64,000 bases of DNA from S010-25 sp964441285. GTDB taxonomy: Bacteria; Pseudomonadota; Gammaproteobacteria; SZUA-229. Where the stretch lies: contig CAYTUK010000003.1 of NCBI GenBank assembly GCA_964441285.1, positions 165,501-229,500 on the forward strand, in the 5' to 3' direction. The position numbers and the translations under genes are program-made. Of this stretch, positions 51,981 to 60,775 are shown piece by piece; position 1 is the stretch's first letter, and each line of letters opens with the position of its first letter. The notes below the pieces were generated by a model. That model saw nothing but the letters and a program-made list of their open reading frames with translations, had not been told where the DNA came from and made no database searches.

Positions 51981-52769
51981 CAGGCGGTCAAAGCGTAAAC
52001 GAATCCGTGTATCAAACATCTGTCGAGAAATTAAGCTTAATATGGTTACAACACCAAAGCCGGTGCCCGCAGTAATTAAAAACATAATTAAGATTTGGTA
52101 GCTCACTGCTTCCTGCGGTGAGCTACCTGCTAAAATCTGCCCAGTCATCATACCCGGCAGGCTGACGATACCTGCGGCAGCCATTGCGTTAATAATTGGG
52201 ATCATGCCTGCACGCATCGCGTCACGGCGAATATCGTGAATGGATTCCAGCGCGGTTTGTCCTAACATCAGGCGTTGTTCAATGACCATGCGTTGTTGCC
52301 AGGCTGTTTGTACCAGTCTGTCCATACCCAGTGCGATACCATTCATGGTGTTACCCAGCAACATTCCCAGTAACGGAATGGCATATTGTGGTGTGTACCA
52401 GGGATCTGCTCGGATAATAACCAAAAGTGCAAAAAGTGTCATTACAAAAGAGGAAGCAAATAAGGAAATAATGCTGACAGTAAAGCCCCAGTGTCGGTGC
52501 AGTTTTCTTTGCTGACGTGCCAGAATTTCAACTGCAGCTACCAGCAACATAACGGTACTAATTGCTGCGATTAGAAAAAAATTTGAGCCAGTAAAAACGG
52601 CTTTTAATATAAGTCCGAGGATGGATAGTTGCAGGGTGGTTCGTACGGCGGAAATAACAAGCTGTGTGGTTAGTCCCAGCTGCATCCTGGCTGTCAGCCC
52701 AACCAGTGCCAGTACCAGTAAAGCGGCAAGAAGCAGGTCGGAGTGCGTGAGTGAAATCAGGTTATTCAT
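51960..52769 (-). CDS. fetB: FetB-type ABC permease (YbbM)
   Basis: The 269-residue protein has about seven helices and the conserved core PLLGMLLGNTMNGIALGMDR, then SLPGMMTGQILAGSSPQEA (both typical of FetB/UPF0014). With FetA it forms an exporter linked to iron homeostasis and oxidative stress in E. coli. It overlaps fetA by 8 bases. Confidence 0.88.
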   Translation of the reverse strand: MNNLISLTHSDLLLAALLVLALVGLTARMQLGLTTQLVISAVRTTLQLSILGLILKAVFTGSNFFLIAAISTVMLLVAAVEILARQQRKLHRHWGFTVSIISLFASSFVMTLFALLVIIRADPWYTPQYAIPLLGMLLGNTMNGIALGMDRLVQTAWQQRMVIEQRLMLGQTALESIHDIRRDAMRAGMIPIINAMAAAGIVSLPGMMTGQILAGSSPQEAVSYQILIMFLITAGTGFGVVTILSLISRQMFDTRIRLRFDRLLRNTKR

Positions 52770-53358
52770 TATTTTTCATGGCCTGAAGACGGCCATCGCG
52801 GATTAAAAACTGTCGGTTTGATACACGTTGCAATTGCTCCACTGAATGGCTAACCCAGATTGCAGCCGCATTATGTTTGATGAGGTAATCAAGTATCAGT
52901 GTTTCAACCTGTGCGCGGCTATGTTTATCCAGATTCGCGGTTGGTTCATCCAGCAATAACAGTTCCGGCTCATTTTCAAGCAGTCGAATGATCGACAGGC
53001 GCTGTTTTTCACCACTGGAACAACGTACTGGTTCCCATTGCATCACGTCTTCGGAAAAACCCAGGGCGGAAAAATAAGCATTATAAGAGCGGAAGTGTTC
53101 ACCGATAGAATCAAACCACCAGACGCTCTCTGCGGGCAGCAAAGCCACTTTTTTGCGCCACGCATTTGCTGCAACGGATAATGTTTCAACACCGTTCACC
53201 GTCACGTTTCCTGCATGCACATCCATATCAGCAAGTGCGCGTAATAATCGGGTTTTGCCACTTCCTGATGCACCATTGATACCCGTGCATGTAGCCACTG
53301 CAAGCTGTAGTGATATTGGGCTGTAACCGGGAATGAGAATGTTCTGAATAACGACCAT
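52762..53358 (-). CDS. fetA: FetA-type ABC ATPase (YbbL)
   Basis: The 198-residue ATPase has Walker A GASGSGKTR, signature CSSGEKQRLS in place of LSGGQ (usual for FetA), Walker B ELLLLDEPTANLD and the switch His in WVSHS. It partners FetB, encoded immediately downstream with an 8-base overlap. Confidence 0.88.
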   Translation of the reverse strand: MVVIQNILIPGYSPISLQLAVATCTGINGASGSGKTRLLRALADMDVHAGNVTVNGVETLSVAANAWRKKVALLPAESVWWFDSIGEHFRSYNAYFSALGFSEDVMQWEPVRCSSGEKQRLSIIRLLENEPELLLLDEPTANLDKHSRAQVETLILDYLIKHNAAAIWVSHSVEQLQRVSNRQFLIRDGRLQAMKNNE

Positions 53359-53420
53359 CGGTTTTTTAAAGTGGGTGAATCATTTCTATAAAGCTGGTTT
53401 CTATAAGGTAGAATACACCA

Positions 53421-54092
53421 CTACAGCAACCCGCGTTCAGCAAACGATACCACCTCATCACCGATTACAAAATGATCCAGTACCCGTATCTCCACCAGTG
53501 CAAGTGCATTTTTCAGGCGTTGGGTGATCTGTTCATCGGCCTGACTAGGTTCGGCAACACCCGAAGGGTGATTATGCGCAAAAATAAGTGCAGCGGCATT
53601 TTTCTTTAATGCCAGGCGTACCACTTCCCGCGGATAAACGCTGGCACAGTCAATGGTGCCATAGAACATTTTCTCAAAGCTTATAACGCGGTTTCGATTG
53701 TCCAGAAACAGACAGGCAAAAACTTCTTGCGAGCAATTTTTTAGTTGCATACATAGATATTGTCGGGTCTGCAGCACACTGCCTAAGACATTACCACGGT
53801 TTAATTTTTCAAACAGATGTCGATGTGCCATTTCCAGCACGGCCTGTAACTGTGCGTATTTTGCCGGACCCAGCCCGTTTTCCATGCAGAATTCTTTTTG
53901 GCTGGCATCCAGTAGCGGTCTTAATCCACCAAAACTTTCCAGTAGCGAACGCGCAAGATCAACAGCGGTTAAACCCTTTGTGCCAGTGCGAAGAAATATG
54001 GCCAGTAATTCAGCATCGGACAGTGCCGCAGCTCCTTTTAGTAGCAGTTTCTCCCGCGGCCTTTCCTGTGGCAGCCAGTCTGTTATAGCCAT
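53421..54092 (-). CDS. radC: RadC family JAB-domain protein
   Basis: The 223-residue protein has a helix-hairpin-helix N-half (LLKGAAALSDAELLAIFLRTG in part) and a JAB/MPN metalloprotease-type C-half with HNHPSG and the downstream Asp (EPSQADEQIT). Despite the name no DNA repair role is proven. Divergent from coaBC, as in many Gammaproteobacteria, but here a repeat lies between them. Confidence 0.93.
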   Translation of the reverse strand: MAITDWLPQERPREKLLLKGAAALSDAELLAIFLRTGTKGLTAVDLARSLLESFGGLRPLLDASQKEFCMENGLGPAKYAQLQAVLEMAHRHLFEKLNRGNVLGSVLQTRQYLCMQLKNCSQEVFACLFLDNRNRVISFEKMFYGTIDCASVYPREVVRLALKKNAAALIFAHNHPSGVAEPSQADEQITQRLKNALALVEIRVLDHFVIGDEVVSFAERGLL

Positions 54093-54184
54093 AGTTCATC
54101 CCTGAAATTGAGTCGATAAAATAAATCGGTAAGCCATATTACGCATCTACTACTAAAATAACAACGGCCATGTGTGGTAAATTA

Positions 54185-54318
54185 TTACTGAAACGAATGA
54201 AAAGAATACCCATTGTTAACGACACGCGGATGAATACATTCATGTCGGCTCGACACCCGTATCCCTGCGGCAGTACGGTCCTGAACAATGAGTAGCCTTG
54301 TTATCTGTACTGTTAGTA
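54185..54318 (-). repeat. Dispersed palindromic repeat, copy 3
   Basis: Ends TTACTGAAACGAATGAAAAG and CTTGTTATCTGTACTGTTAG. Arms AATACCCATTGTT and AACAATGAGTAG pair with mismatches. The centre CACCCGTATCCCTGCGG is diagnostic. It fills most of the divergent radC/coaBC gap and ends 76 bases before the coaBC ATG, so it lies in the promoter region of one or both. Confidence 0.8.
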
Positions 54319-54394
54319 TGTCGGCAGAGATGTGGTGTGTGACCCTTTTTACTTTGAGAATACAATATTGGGCAGACTCTGTTAAAATTATTTT

Positions 54395-55660
54395 ATGCAG
54401 CGTCTTCAAGGTAAACATATTCTTCTTGGCATCACCGGTGGCATTGCGGCCTATAAAAGTGCTGATCTATGTAGTCGGTTAAAGCAAGCCGGTGCTCTGG
54501 TGCGGGTGATGATGACATCAGCAGCAACGGAATTCGTTTCTGCAATAACCTTTCAGGCACTTTCCGGTAATCCGGTTCACCGTGAATTGTTTGATGAAAC
54601 GGTAACAACGGGTATGAGCCATATTGAGCTGGCACGCTGGGCTGATACCATAATCATCGTGCCTGCCAGCGCCAATACCCTTGCCAAACTGGCACAAGGC
54701 CGTGCCGATAATCTGCTTACTACCGTCTGTCTTGCCAGTGAAGCCATTAAATGTTTCGTTCCGGCGATGAATCGGGTGATGTGGGAAGACTTAAATACCC
54801 GGCATAACTGCCAGACCCTGCTCGACCAGGGCTGGTATCAGTTTGGCCCAGACAGTGGATCACAGGCCTGTGGTGAAGTTGGCGAAGGTCGTATGCAGGC
54901 AGTTGATGCTATATTAAAAAATTTGAGCCAGTGTTTTAATCATGGTCTGTTGCAGGGGTTGCATGTTTTTGTTACTGCTGGCCCCACCTATGAACCCATC
55001 GATCCGGTGCGTTATATTGCCAACCGTAGCTCAGGGCGCATGGGTTATGCCATTGCCGAAGCCGCGCAGGAAGCTGGCGCATTAGTGACGCTGTTAAGTG
55101 GCCCAACGCATCTGCCGAAGCCTGCTACAGATGTATTTATTGGTATCGAAACGGCAGCAGAGATGTATCAGGTTGTTATGGAAAAAATTGGGCATTGTGA
55201 TATTTATATTTCTGCTGCGGCGATTGCCGATTATCGTGTTGAAAAAATTGCCCTACAAAAAATTAAAAAGCAGACTGACCAACTAAGTCTTTCACTGAGT
55301 AGGAATCCAGATATTTTAAGCGCAGTTGCCGCTCTGCCAAAACGCCCCTGTTTGGTCGGTTTTGCGGCTGAAACGGAAAATCTACAGCAATATGCTATCG
55401 AGAAACTTAAACGAAAAAATCTGGATATGATTGTGGCAAATGATGTTAGTGAAAATGCATCAACAGGTGGTGAGAAATCGACAGGTTTTAATAGTGACTA
55501 TAATGCATTGCAAGTCTACTGGCAGAATAATGGCGTAATGTCGCAACAGCATTTTGCGACTGAGCGTAAAACACGTCTGGCCAAAAAACTTATTGAGCAC
55601 ATCAGCCGTTTATACCGTGAAATTCAGACATATAGAAAGGCAGAACATAATACTGACTAA
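54395..55660 (+). CDS. coaBC: Bifunctional phosphopantothenoylcysteine decarboxylase/synthetase
   Basis: The 421-residue protein has the CoaC flavin half (ITGGIAAYKSADLC, PASANTLAKLAQGRADNLL, PAMNRVMW with the PASANT and PxMNxxMW motifs) and the CoaB half (TAGPTYEPIDPVRYIANRSSGRMG in part). It carries out two steps of coenzyme A synthesis. The stop codon lies inside repeat copy 4, and the last few residues (after LYREIQTYRKAEHN) may have been changed by that insertion. dut, usually next, is absent. Confidence 0.93.
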   Translation: MQRLQGKHILLGITGGIAAYKSADLCSRLKQAGALVRVMMTSAATEFVSAITFQALSGNPVHRELFDETVTTGMSHIELARWADTIIIVPASANTLAKLAQGRADNLLTTVCLASEAIKCFVPAMNRVMWEDLNTRHNCQTLLDQGWYQFGPDSGSQACGEVGEGRMQAVDAILKNLSQCFNHGLLQGLHVFVTAGPTYEPIDPVRYIANRSSGRMGYAIAEAAQEAGALVTLLSGPTHLPKPATDVFIGIETAAEMYQVVMEKIGHCDIYISAAAIADYRVEKIALQKIKKQTDQLSLSLSRNPDILSAVAALPKRPCLVGFAAETENLQQYAIEKLKRKNLDMIVANDVSENASTGGEKSTGFNSDYNALQVYWQNNGVMSQQHFATERKTRLAKKLIEHISRLYREIQTYRKAEHNTD

Positions 55661-55788
55661 CAGGATGGGTAAAAAGGATACTTATTGTTCAAGCCCGTCA
55701 GCCGCAGAGATGCGGGTATCGAGCTTATATGGATGTATTGACAGCGTGGCTTGAACAATAAGTATTCTTTTTATCTGTTTCAGTAATA
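55657..55788 (+). repeat. Dispersed palindromic repeat, copy 4, supplying the coaBC stop
   Basis: Starts CTAACAGGATGGGTAAAAAG and ends CTTTTTATCTGTTTCAGTAA. Arms GGATACTTATTGTTCAAG and CTTGAACAATAAGTATTC pair almost perfectly; where copy 5 has ACCGATT/AATCGGT this copy has ACTTATT/AATAAGT, a matched change. The TAA of coaBC (55658-55660) is formed by the first bases of the repeat. It occupies the coaBC-algC gap where dut lies in pseudomonads. Confidence 0.85.
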
Positions 55789-55859
55789 AATTACTTTTGT
55801 CTGGTTAAAAAAACAACGGCAGGCTAACAAATTTTAATTTATTTCACAGTGATACGATT

Positions 55860-57233
55860 ATGATTATTAAAGAAGATATTTTCCGCGCCTACGATATTCG
55901 TGGCATTGTAGAAAATGCACTAACACCTGATGCTGTTTGCCAGATTGGGCGGGCATTTGCCACGCAAGCTTTATCACAACAACAGAAAACCGTTGTCATT
56001 GGTCGAGATGGACGACTTTCCAGTCCCACGCTGGCGCAAAAATTAGCAGAAGGCCTGCGAGCAGGTGGTTGCGATGTTATTGATATTGGTATGGTGCCTA
56101 CACCGGTGCTGTATTATGCTACGCACAAATTAAAAACTGGCACGGGGATTATGGTCACCGGTAGCCATAATCCACCGGCCTATAACGGTTTAAAAATGTT
56201 GATTGGTGGCGATACACTCTATGGTGATAGCATAAAAATGCTTTATCACAGCATAGTTGAAAATCACCTCAGTAGTGGCAGTGGTCACTTTCGTGAACAG
56301 TCCATTCTCGCGGAATATTGCGATACCATTGTTAACGGTATCAAGCTTGAGCGCGCACTAAATATCGCTATTGATTGCGGTAATGGTGTGGCAGGAGTGA
56401 TTGCGACCGAACTATTCACCCGATTGGGTTGCACTGTGACTGAATTGTTTTGTGAAGTGGATGGAAATTTCCCCAATCATCATCCTGACCCGTCCAGACC
56501 GGAGAATTTAATTGATCTGCAAAAAGTCATTGGCGAGAAGTCGCTGGATATAGGGCTGGCGTTCGATGGCGATGGCGACCGTGTGGGTATTTTAGATAAT
56601 CAGGGAAATATTCTCTGGGCGGATCGTCAGATGATGCTGTATGCCGAAGACGTACTAAAACGCAAGCCAGGTGCACTGATTATCTATGATATTAAATCGA
56701 CCAGCAACCTGGGCGAGGTAATCTCAAAACTGGGTGGCGAACCGCTCATGTGGAAAACCGGACACTCGTTTATTAAAGCAAAAATGAAACAGACCGGTGC
56801 TGAACTGGCCGGTGAAATGAGTGGTCATATCTTTTTCAAGGAGCGCTGGTTTGGTTTTGATGACGGTCTGTACAGTGCGGCCCGAATGTTGGAAATTATT
56901 AGTCAGCAGAAAGAAACCACGGCTGATTTATTTAAAAAATTACCCGATAGTGTCAACACGCCCGAATTACAGATTAATTTTGCGGAAGGTGAGCATTATA
57001 AATTTATGGAAAAATTTATCGCCAATGCCAAATTTAATGATGCGGAGATAATTACTATTGATGGTATCCGAGTCAACTACAGAAATGGCTGGGGTCTGGT
57101 GCGTCCTTCCAACACCACGCCATCTTTGGTATTACGTTTTGAAGCCGATGACACCAATACACTGGATGCTATCCAGCAGGTTTTTCGCCAGCAATTACTG
57201 GCAGTAGATAGTCACCTCGTTTTGCCCTTCTAA
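55860..57233 (+). CDS. algC: Phosphomannomutase/phosphoglucomutase
   Basis: The 457-residue protein has the phospho-Ser loop TGSHNPP near 100-106, metal loop DGDGDRVG, the sugar loop GEMSGHIFF and phosphate-binding RPSNTTPSL. It interconverts hexose 1- and 6-phosphates for LPS and exopolysaccharide. Order coaBC-algC-argB matches Pseudomonas, minus dut. Confidence 0.93.
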   Translation: MIIKEDIFRAYDIRGIVENALTPDAVCQIGRAFATQALSQQQKTVVIGRDGRLSSPTLAQKLAEGLRAGGCDVIDIGMVPTPVLYYATHKLKTGTGIMVTGSHNPPAYNGLKMLIGGDTLYGDSIKMLYHSIVENHLSSGSGHFREQSILAEYCDTIVNGIKLERALNIAIDCGNGVAGVIATELFTRLGCTVTELFCEVDGNFPNHHPDPSRPENLIDLQKVIGEKSLDIGLAFDGDGDRVGILDNQGNILWADRQMMLYAEDVLKRKPGALIIYDIKSTSNLGEVISKLGGEPLMWKTGHSFIKAKMKQTGAELAGEMSGHIFFKERWFGFDDGLYSAARMLEIISQQKETTADLFKKLPDSVNTPELQINFAEGEHYKFMEKFIANAKFNDAEIITIDGIRVNYRNGWGLVRPSNTTPSLVLRFEADDTNTLDAIQQVFRQQLLAVDSHLVLPF

Positions 57234-57338
57234 ACAGAGTGTCAAAAGCAGCCGCAAATACGTTCGTACTTCCATCTATTTAAAACTACAGGCAAAATAC
57301 TGCCATTAGCTATTTATATCAACTACTCAGGAGTCATT

Positions 57339-58226
57339 GTGGATAAACTGTCCGCCACTCACACTGCCAGTGTTTTATCTGAAGCCCTGCCGTATCTGCA
57401 ACGGTTAAATAATAAAACGATTGTCATCAAATTTGGTGGTAATGCGATGGTAGACGAAGCATTAAAAAATAGTTTTGCCCGAGATATAGTTTTACTGAAG
57501 CAAGTTGGCGTTAACCCGGTGGTGGTTCATGGCGGTGGCCCACAAATCGGAGAATTACTGGAGAAGATTGGTAAGAAATCAGAGTTTATTGATGGTATGC
57601 GTGTGACCGATAGTGAGACTATGGATGTGGTTGAGATGGTGCTGGGTGGTCTGGTGAATAAAAGTATTGTTAGTTTAATTAACCACAATGGTGGTCAGGC
57701 AGTGGGTTTAACGGGTAAAGACGGCTCCATGATACGTGCAAAGAAGATGGAAATTACACGTAAGACACCTGACTTGAAAGTGACTGAGATTATCGATCTT
57801 GGGCACGTTGGTGAAGTGACTTCGATTGACCCAGCGCTGATAAAATCACTTGAAAGCAGTCACTTCATCCCAGTGATCGCGCCCATTGGTGTCGGCAGTA
57901 ATGCAACCTCCTACAATATTAATGCTGATCTGGTTGCGGGCAAGATAGCCAGCATACTGGGGGCAGAAAAGTTATTATTGCTTAGCAATACTCCAGGTAT
58001 TTTAGATAGTAAAAATGAAATTCTTACTGGGCTTGATGCCATACGCGTAAGTGAGTTGATTGCTGAGGGGACAATACATGGCGGTATGTTGCCTAAAGTT
58101 AGTTGCGCACTGGATGCGGTGAATTCAGGGGTAAAAACGGCACATATTATTGATGGTCGTGTTGCGCATGCGGTATTACTGGAACTACTAACCGATGAAG
58201 GTGTTGGCACTCTGATTAAAGGTTGA
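57339..58226 (+). CDS. argB: Acetylglutamate kinase
   Basis: The 295-residue protein has IKFGGNAM, VVHGGGPQI, GKDGSMIRA and the C-terminal GGMLPKV of ArgB. It catalyses the second step of arginine synthesis. The start is GTG at 57339 with AGGAG six bases upstream. The N-terminal helix may make it arginine-sensitive as in hexameric forms. Confidence 0.95.
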   Translation: MDKLSATHTASVLSEALPYLQRLNNKTIVIKFGGNAMVDEALKNSFARDIVLLKQVGVNPVVVHGGGPQIGELLEKIGKKSEFIDGMRVTDSETMDVVEMVLGGLVNKSIVSLINHNGGQAVGLTGKDGSMIRAKKMEITRKTPDLKVTEIIDLGHVGEVTSIDPALIKSLESSHFIPVIAPIGVGSNATSYNINADLVAGKIASILGAEKLLLLSNTPGILDSKNEILTGLDAIRVSELIAEGTIHGGMLPKVSCALDAVNSGVKTAHIIDGRVAHAVLLELLTDEGVGTLIKG

Positions 58227-58244
58227 ATTGATGATGCTTATAAA

Positions 58245-58907
58245 TCATAAGCCTTCATCAATTTCACGCGCCTTTATTAACTTATCGTGTTCGATTCTCT
58301 GTTGTGCCTTAAGTACTTTGAAACGCTTAATGTAACCATTAAACTGTTGCAAGATTTCGTCACGCCGTCTTTGATCATTTGCCGCAACTCGGGTATGAAC
58401 TTTAATCTGCTGGGTTTCATTTTTCAGTTGATCAAAAATATATTGCGGTACTTTGCGAGCAGAAACTTTAATTGTTGCAATCTGTTTATTTAAGATTTTT
58501 ATCTTGTTGTTAGAATCTTTTATGATCGAATTTGCGAGGTTAATTTGGGAGTTTATCGCATCTAGCCTGGCATTTCTTGCCAGGGTTAAATCACGCTCTG
58601 AGGTATAGGTGTCCAGTAATACGCGATCACGCAGCTGGGCTTTTCTTTTTTGCAGTGCGATTTTCTTCTGTTTTGCTTCGAGACGTCTTTTCCCTGCTTT
58701 TTGTGTGGCAGTTTCAGCGGCAGGGAAATGCCTGATGACATCACCTTGTTGATTCAGTTCCTGATGTTTTTTAAGCAGGTATTGTGTCGGGATGCTATCT
58801 CCGAAATGGGTCTGCCCCTGTTTATCCACCCATTTGTATAATTTGGCCTGTACCGAAAAAACAATGAATGTTAGCAAAAGTATAACGGGTATAACCTTGT
58901 ATTGCAT
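58245..58907 (-). CDS. DUF4124-domain periplasmic coiled-coil protein
   Basis: The 220-residue protein has a signal peptide (~1-21, ending VQA), then LYKWVDKQGQTHFGDSIP, the DUF4124 signature, and a long Lys/Gln-rich coiled coil to the end. Members are abundant in Gammaproteobacteria and uncharacterised. It converges on argB. Confidence 0.8.
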   Translation of the reverse strand: MQYKVIPVILLLTFIVFSVQAKLYKWVDKQGQTHFGDSIPTQYLLKKHQELNQQGDVIRHFPAAETATQKAGKRRLEAKQKKIALQKRKAQLRDRVLLDTYTSERDLTLARNARLDAINSQINLANSIIKDSNNKIKILNKQIATIKVSARKVPQYIFDQLKNETQQIKVHTRVAANDQRRRDEILQQFNGYIKRFKVLKAQQRIEHDKLIKAREIDEGL

Positions 58908-58958
58908 GTCTGTTTCCTCGACATTGCCTGATTATGAATATTGAGTATAGACTTTATT

Positions 58959-59092
58959 TACTAACAGGATGGATAAAAAGGATACCGATTGTTCAAGGCC
59001 GTCAGCCGCAGGGATGCGGGTGTCGAGCTTACATGGAGGTATTTACCGCGTGTCTTGAATAATCGGTATCCTTTTTATCTGTTTCAGTAATA
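58959..59092 (+). repeat. Dispersed palindromic repeat, copy 5 (best preserved)
   Basis: Starts TACTAACAGGATGGATAAAA and ends TTTTTATCTGTTTCAGTAAT. Arms GGATACCGATTGTTCAAG (58980-58997) and CTTGAATAATCGGTATCC are complementary but for one position. Centre has CCGCA-GGGA-TGCGG. It lies between divergent genes (DUF4124 and yfaZ). Confidence 0.87.
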
Positions 59093-59184
59093 TGTATGTG
59101 TAGGCTATTTACCGCGCATAACACATGATAGAATTCGCTAAAATTTTGATACGGCAACGTCCGTAGAATTAGCAGGGGTAATTA

Positions 59185-59790
59185 ATGAATATGCTTAAGA
59201 ATACGATGGTTAAAAATATAATGGTGACATCCATGCTGGTACTATCGACAGCAACGCTAACCAGTGCGCACGCAGGTGCGATTGATTTTCGCTTGGGTAA
59301 TAATACCGCAGAATTGAGCTATTTAACGCAAAATGCCAGTTTTGGCTATGGTGGTGCTGATATTGGTTTTGGTTTACTGGTGAATAGCAGGAATGATTTT
59401 ATTGGTAATGCCTCCATACTGGTCAGTGGTACTAGCGCTGGTGATGTAAAAGCCCTGCACTTTGGGGTTGGCATTAAAGCTTACGCCGGTACCGTAAATG
59501 GTCTGGTTAAGAATCAGAATGGTGGTGCAGTGGCGATTGGCGCACGGGTACGTTATGTCTTCCCCGGTAGTATCCCCCTGGCCGTGCTCGCAGAAGGTTA
59601 TTATGCGCCGAATATCACCAGTCTTGCCGATTTTAATGGCGTGCAGGAGTACCGTGTTGCTCTGGAGTTTGAAGTGACTCCAAGTGCCAGAGCGTATGTT
59701 GGTTATCGTCGCCTACAGCTGGATTTGAATAACAGATCTAATTATGATGTTGATAACGCTGCCAATATTGGTATACGATTTGAGTTCTAG
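59185..59790 (+). CDS. YfaZ-family outer-membrane protein
   Basis: The 201-residue protein has a signal peptide (cut after AHA near residue 30), alternating beta strands, and ends NIGIRFEF, a barrel-type terminal Phe. The ASFGYGGADIGFG and VLAEGYYAP segments fit YfaZ. Function unknown. AGGGG precedes the ATG. Confidence 0.8.
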   Translation: MNMLKNTMVKNIMVTSMLVLSTATLTSAHAGAIDFRLGNNTAELSYLTQNASFGYGGADIGFGLLVNSRNDFIGNASILVSGTSAGDVKALHFGVGIKAYAGTVNGLVKNQNGGAVAIGARVRYVFPGSIPLAVLAEGYYAPNITSLADFNGVQEYRVALEFEVTPSARAYVGYRRLQLDLNNRSNYDVDNAANIGIRFEF

Positions 59791-59883
59791 CGCTCAGTCA
59801 GACTCCTGTTTATTGGTAAAAGAATGGTGCAATTTTATTGCCCCGTCTTTTTATGTCAGGTTTGAAACAGAGTTAATGCGCTG

Positions 59884-60708
59884 GTGAAAGAAATACAGAC
59901 ATTGCTGGATATTATGGTTGCTTTGCGGCATCCAGAAACAGGTTGCCCGTGGGATAAAAAACAGAATTTTAGTTCAATCTCAGCTTACACCATAGAGGAA
60001 GCCTATGAAGTGGCGGATGCGATTGAGCGTAATGCTTTATGTGATCTGAAAGATGAGTTGGGTGACTTATTATTTCAGGTGGTTTTTCATGCACGGTTGG
60101 CACAGGAACAGGAAGAGTTTGAATTTCGTGATGTTGTAAATGCCATTAATGACAAGATGATCCGTCGCCACCCACATGTGTTTACGGACGTTGTCGAAAA
60201 AGATGCAGCCCAGCTAATGCTTGATTGGGAAGCGCATAAGCGCAGTGAGCGTGATAGAGCAGCGCCACTGGCAACTTCAGTAAAAAGTGAGCTGGATGGT
60301 ATCGCCTCGACACTCCCTGCGCTGTGCTGGGCGGAAAAAATCCAGAAAAGGGCATCTGCTGCAGGCTTCGACTGGCAAACACTTGCGCCGGTATTAAATA
60401 AACTGGATGAAGAAATCTGTGAATTAAAAGATGAAATTAAGGCGAATGCTGATTTGGTGAGAACCGAAGAGGAATTGGGTGATGTTCTGTTTTCCTGTGT
60501 AAACCTTGCTCGGCATTTAAACATCAATCCTGAGCAGGCGCTAAGAAAAGCGAATCATAAATTTATAGCGCGCTTTAAAAGTATTGAACAACAGCTGCAA
60601 GCAACAAATAAATCAATGGCTGACTGCGAACTTAAAGAGCTCGAAGCGTACTGGGAAAAAGCCAAAACAATGATTCATTGCGGCAATGCGGAGGCGCAGG
60701 AAATATAA
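59884..60708 (+). CDS. mazG: Nucleoside triphosphate pyrophosphohydrolase MazG
   Basis: The 274-residue protein opens LRHPETGCPWDKKQ and has EEAYEVADAI, DELGDLLFQVVFHA and, in the second repeat, EEICELKDEI with EELGDVLFSCVNLARH. The two tandem MazG domains are those of the E. coli enzyme, which cleaves NTPs and lowers ppGpp-related toxicity. Start is GTG at 59884. Confidence 0.94.
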   Translation: MKEIQTLLDIMVALRHPETGCPWDKKQNFSSISAYTIEEAYEVADAIERNALCDLKDELGDLLFQVVFHARLAQEQEEFEFRDVVNAINDKMIRRHPHVFTDVVEKDAAQLMLDWEAHKRSERDRAAPLATSVKSELDGIASTLPALCWAEKIQKRASAAGFDWQTLAPVLNKLDEEICELKDEIKANADLVRTEEELGDVLFSCVNLARHLNINPEQALRKANHKFIARFKSIEQQLQATNKSMADCELKELEAYWEKAKTMIHCGNAEAQEI

Positions 60709-60726
60709 TATTGATTAGCGTGATGA

Positions 60727-60751
60727 AAAGGGCTGCAAAATGCAGCCCTTT
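60727..60751. terminator. Bidirectional hairpin between mazG and the DsrE-family gene
   Basis: AAAGGGCTGCA (60727-60737) pairs exactly with TGCAGCCCTTT (60741-60751) around a 3-nt loop, with short T-runs on both sides of the stem. It separates two convergent genes. Confidence 0.85.
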
Positions 60752-60775
60752 CAAGCTAGTATTTAGACTTATTGA

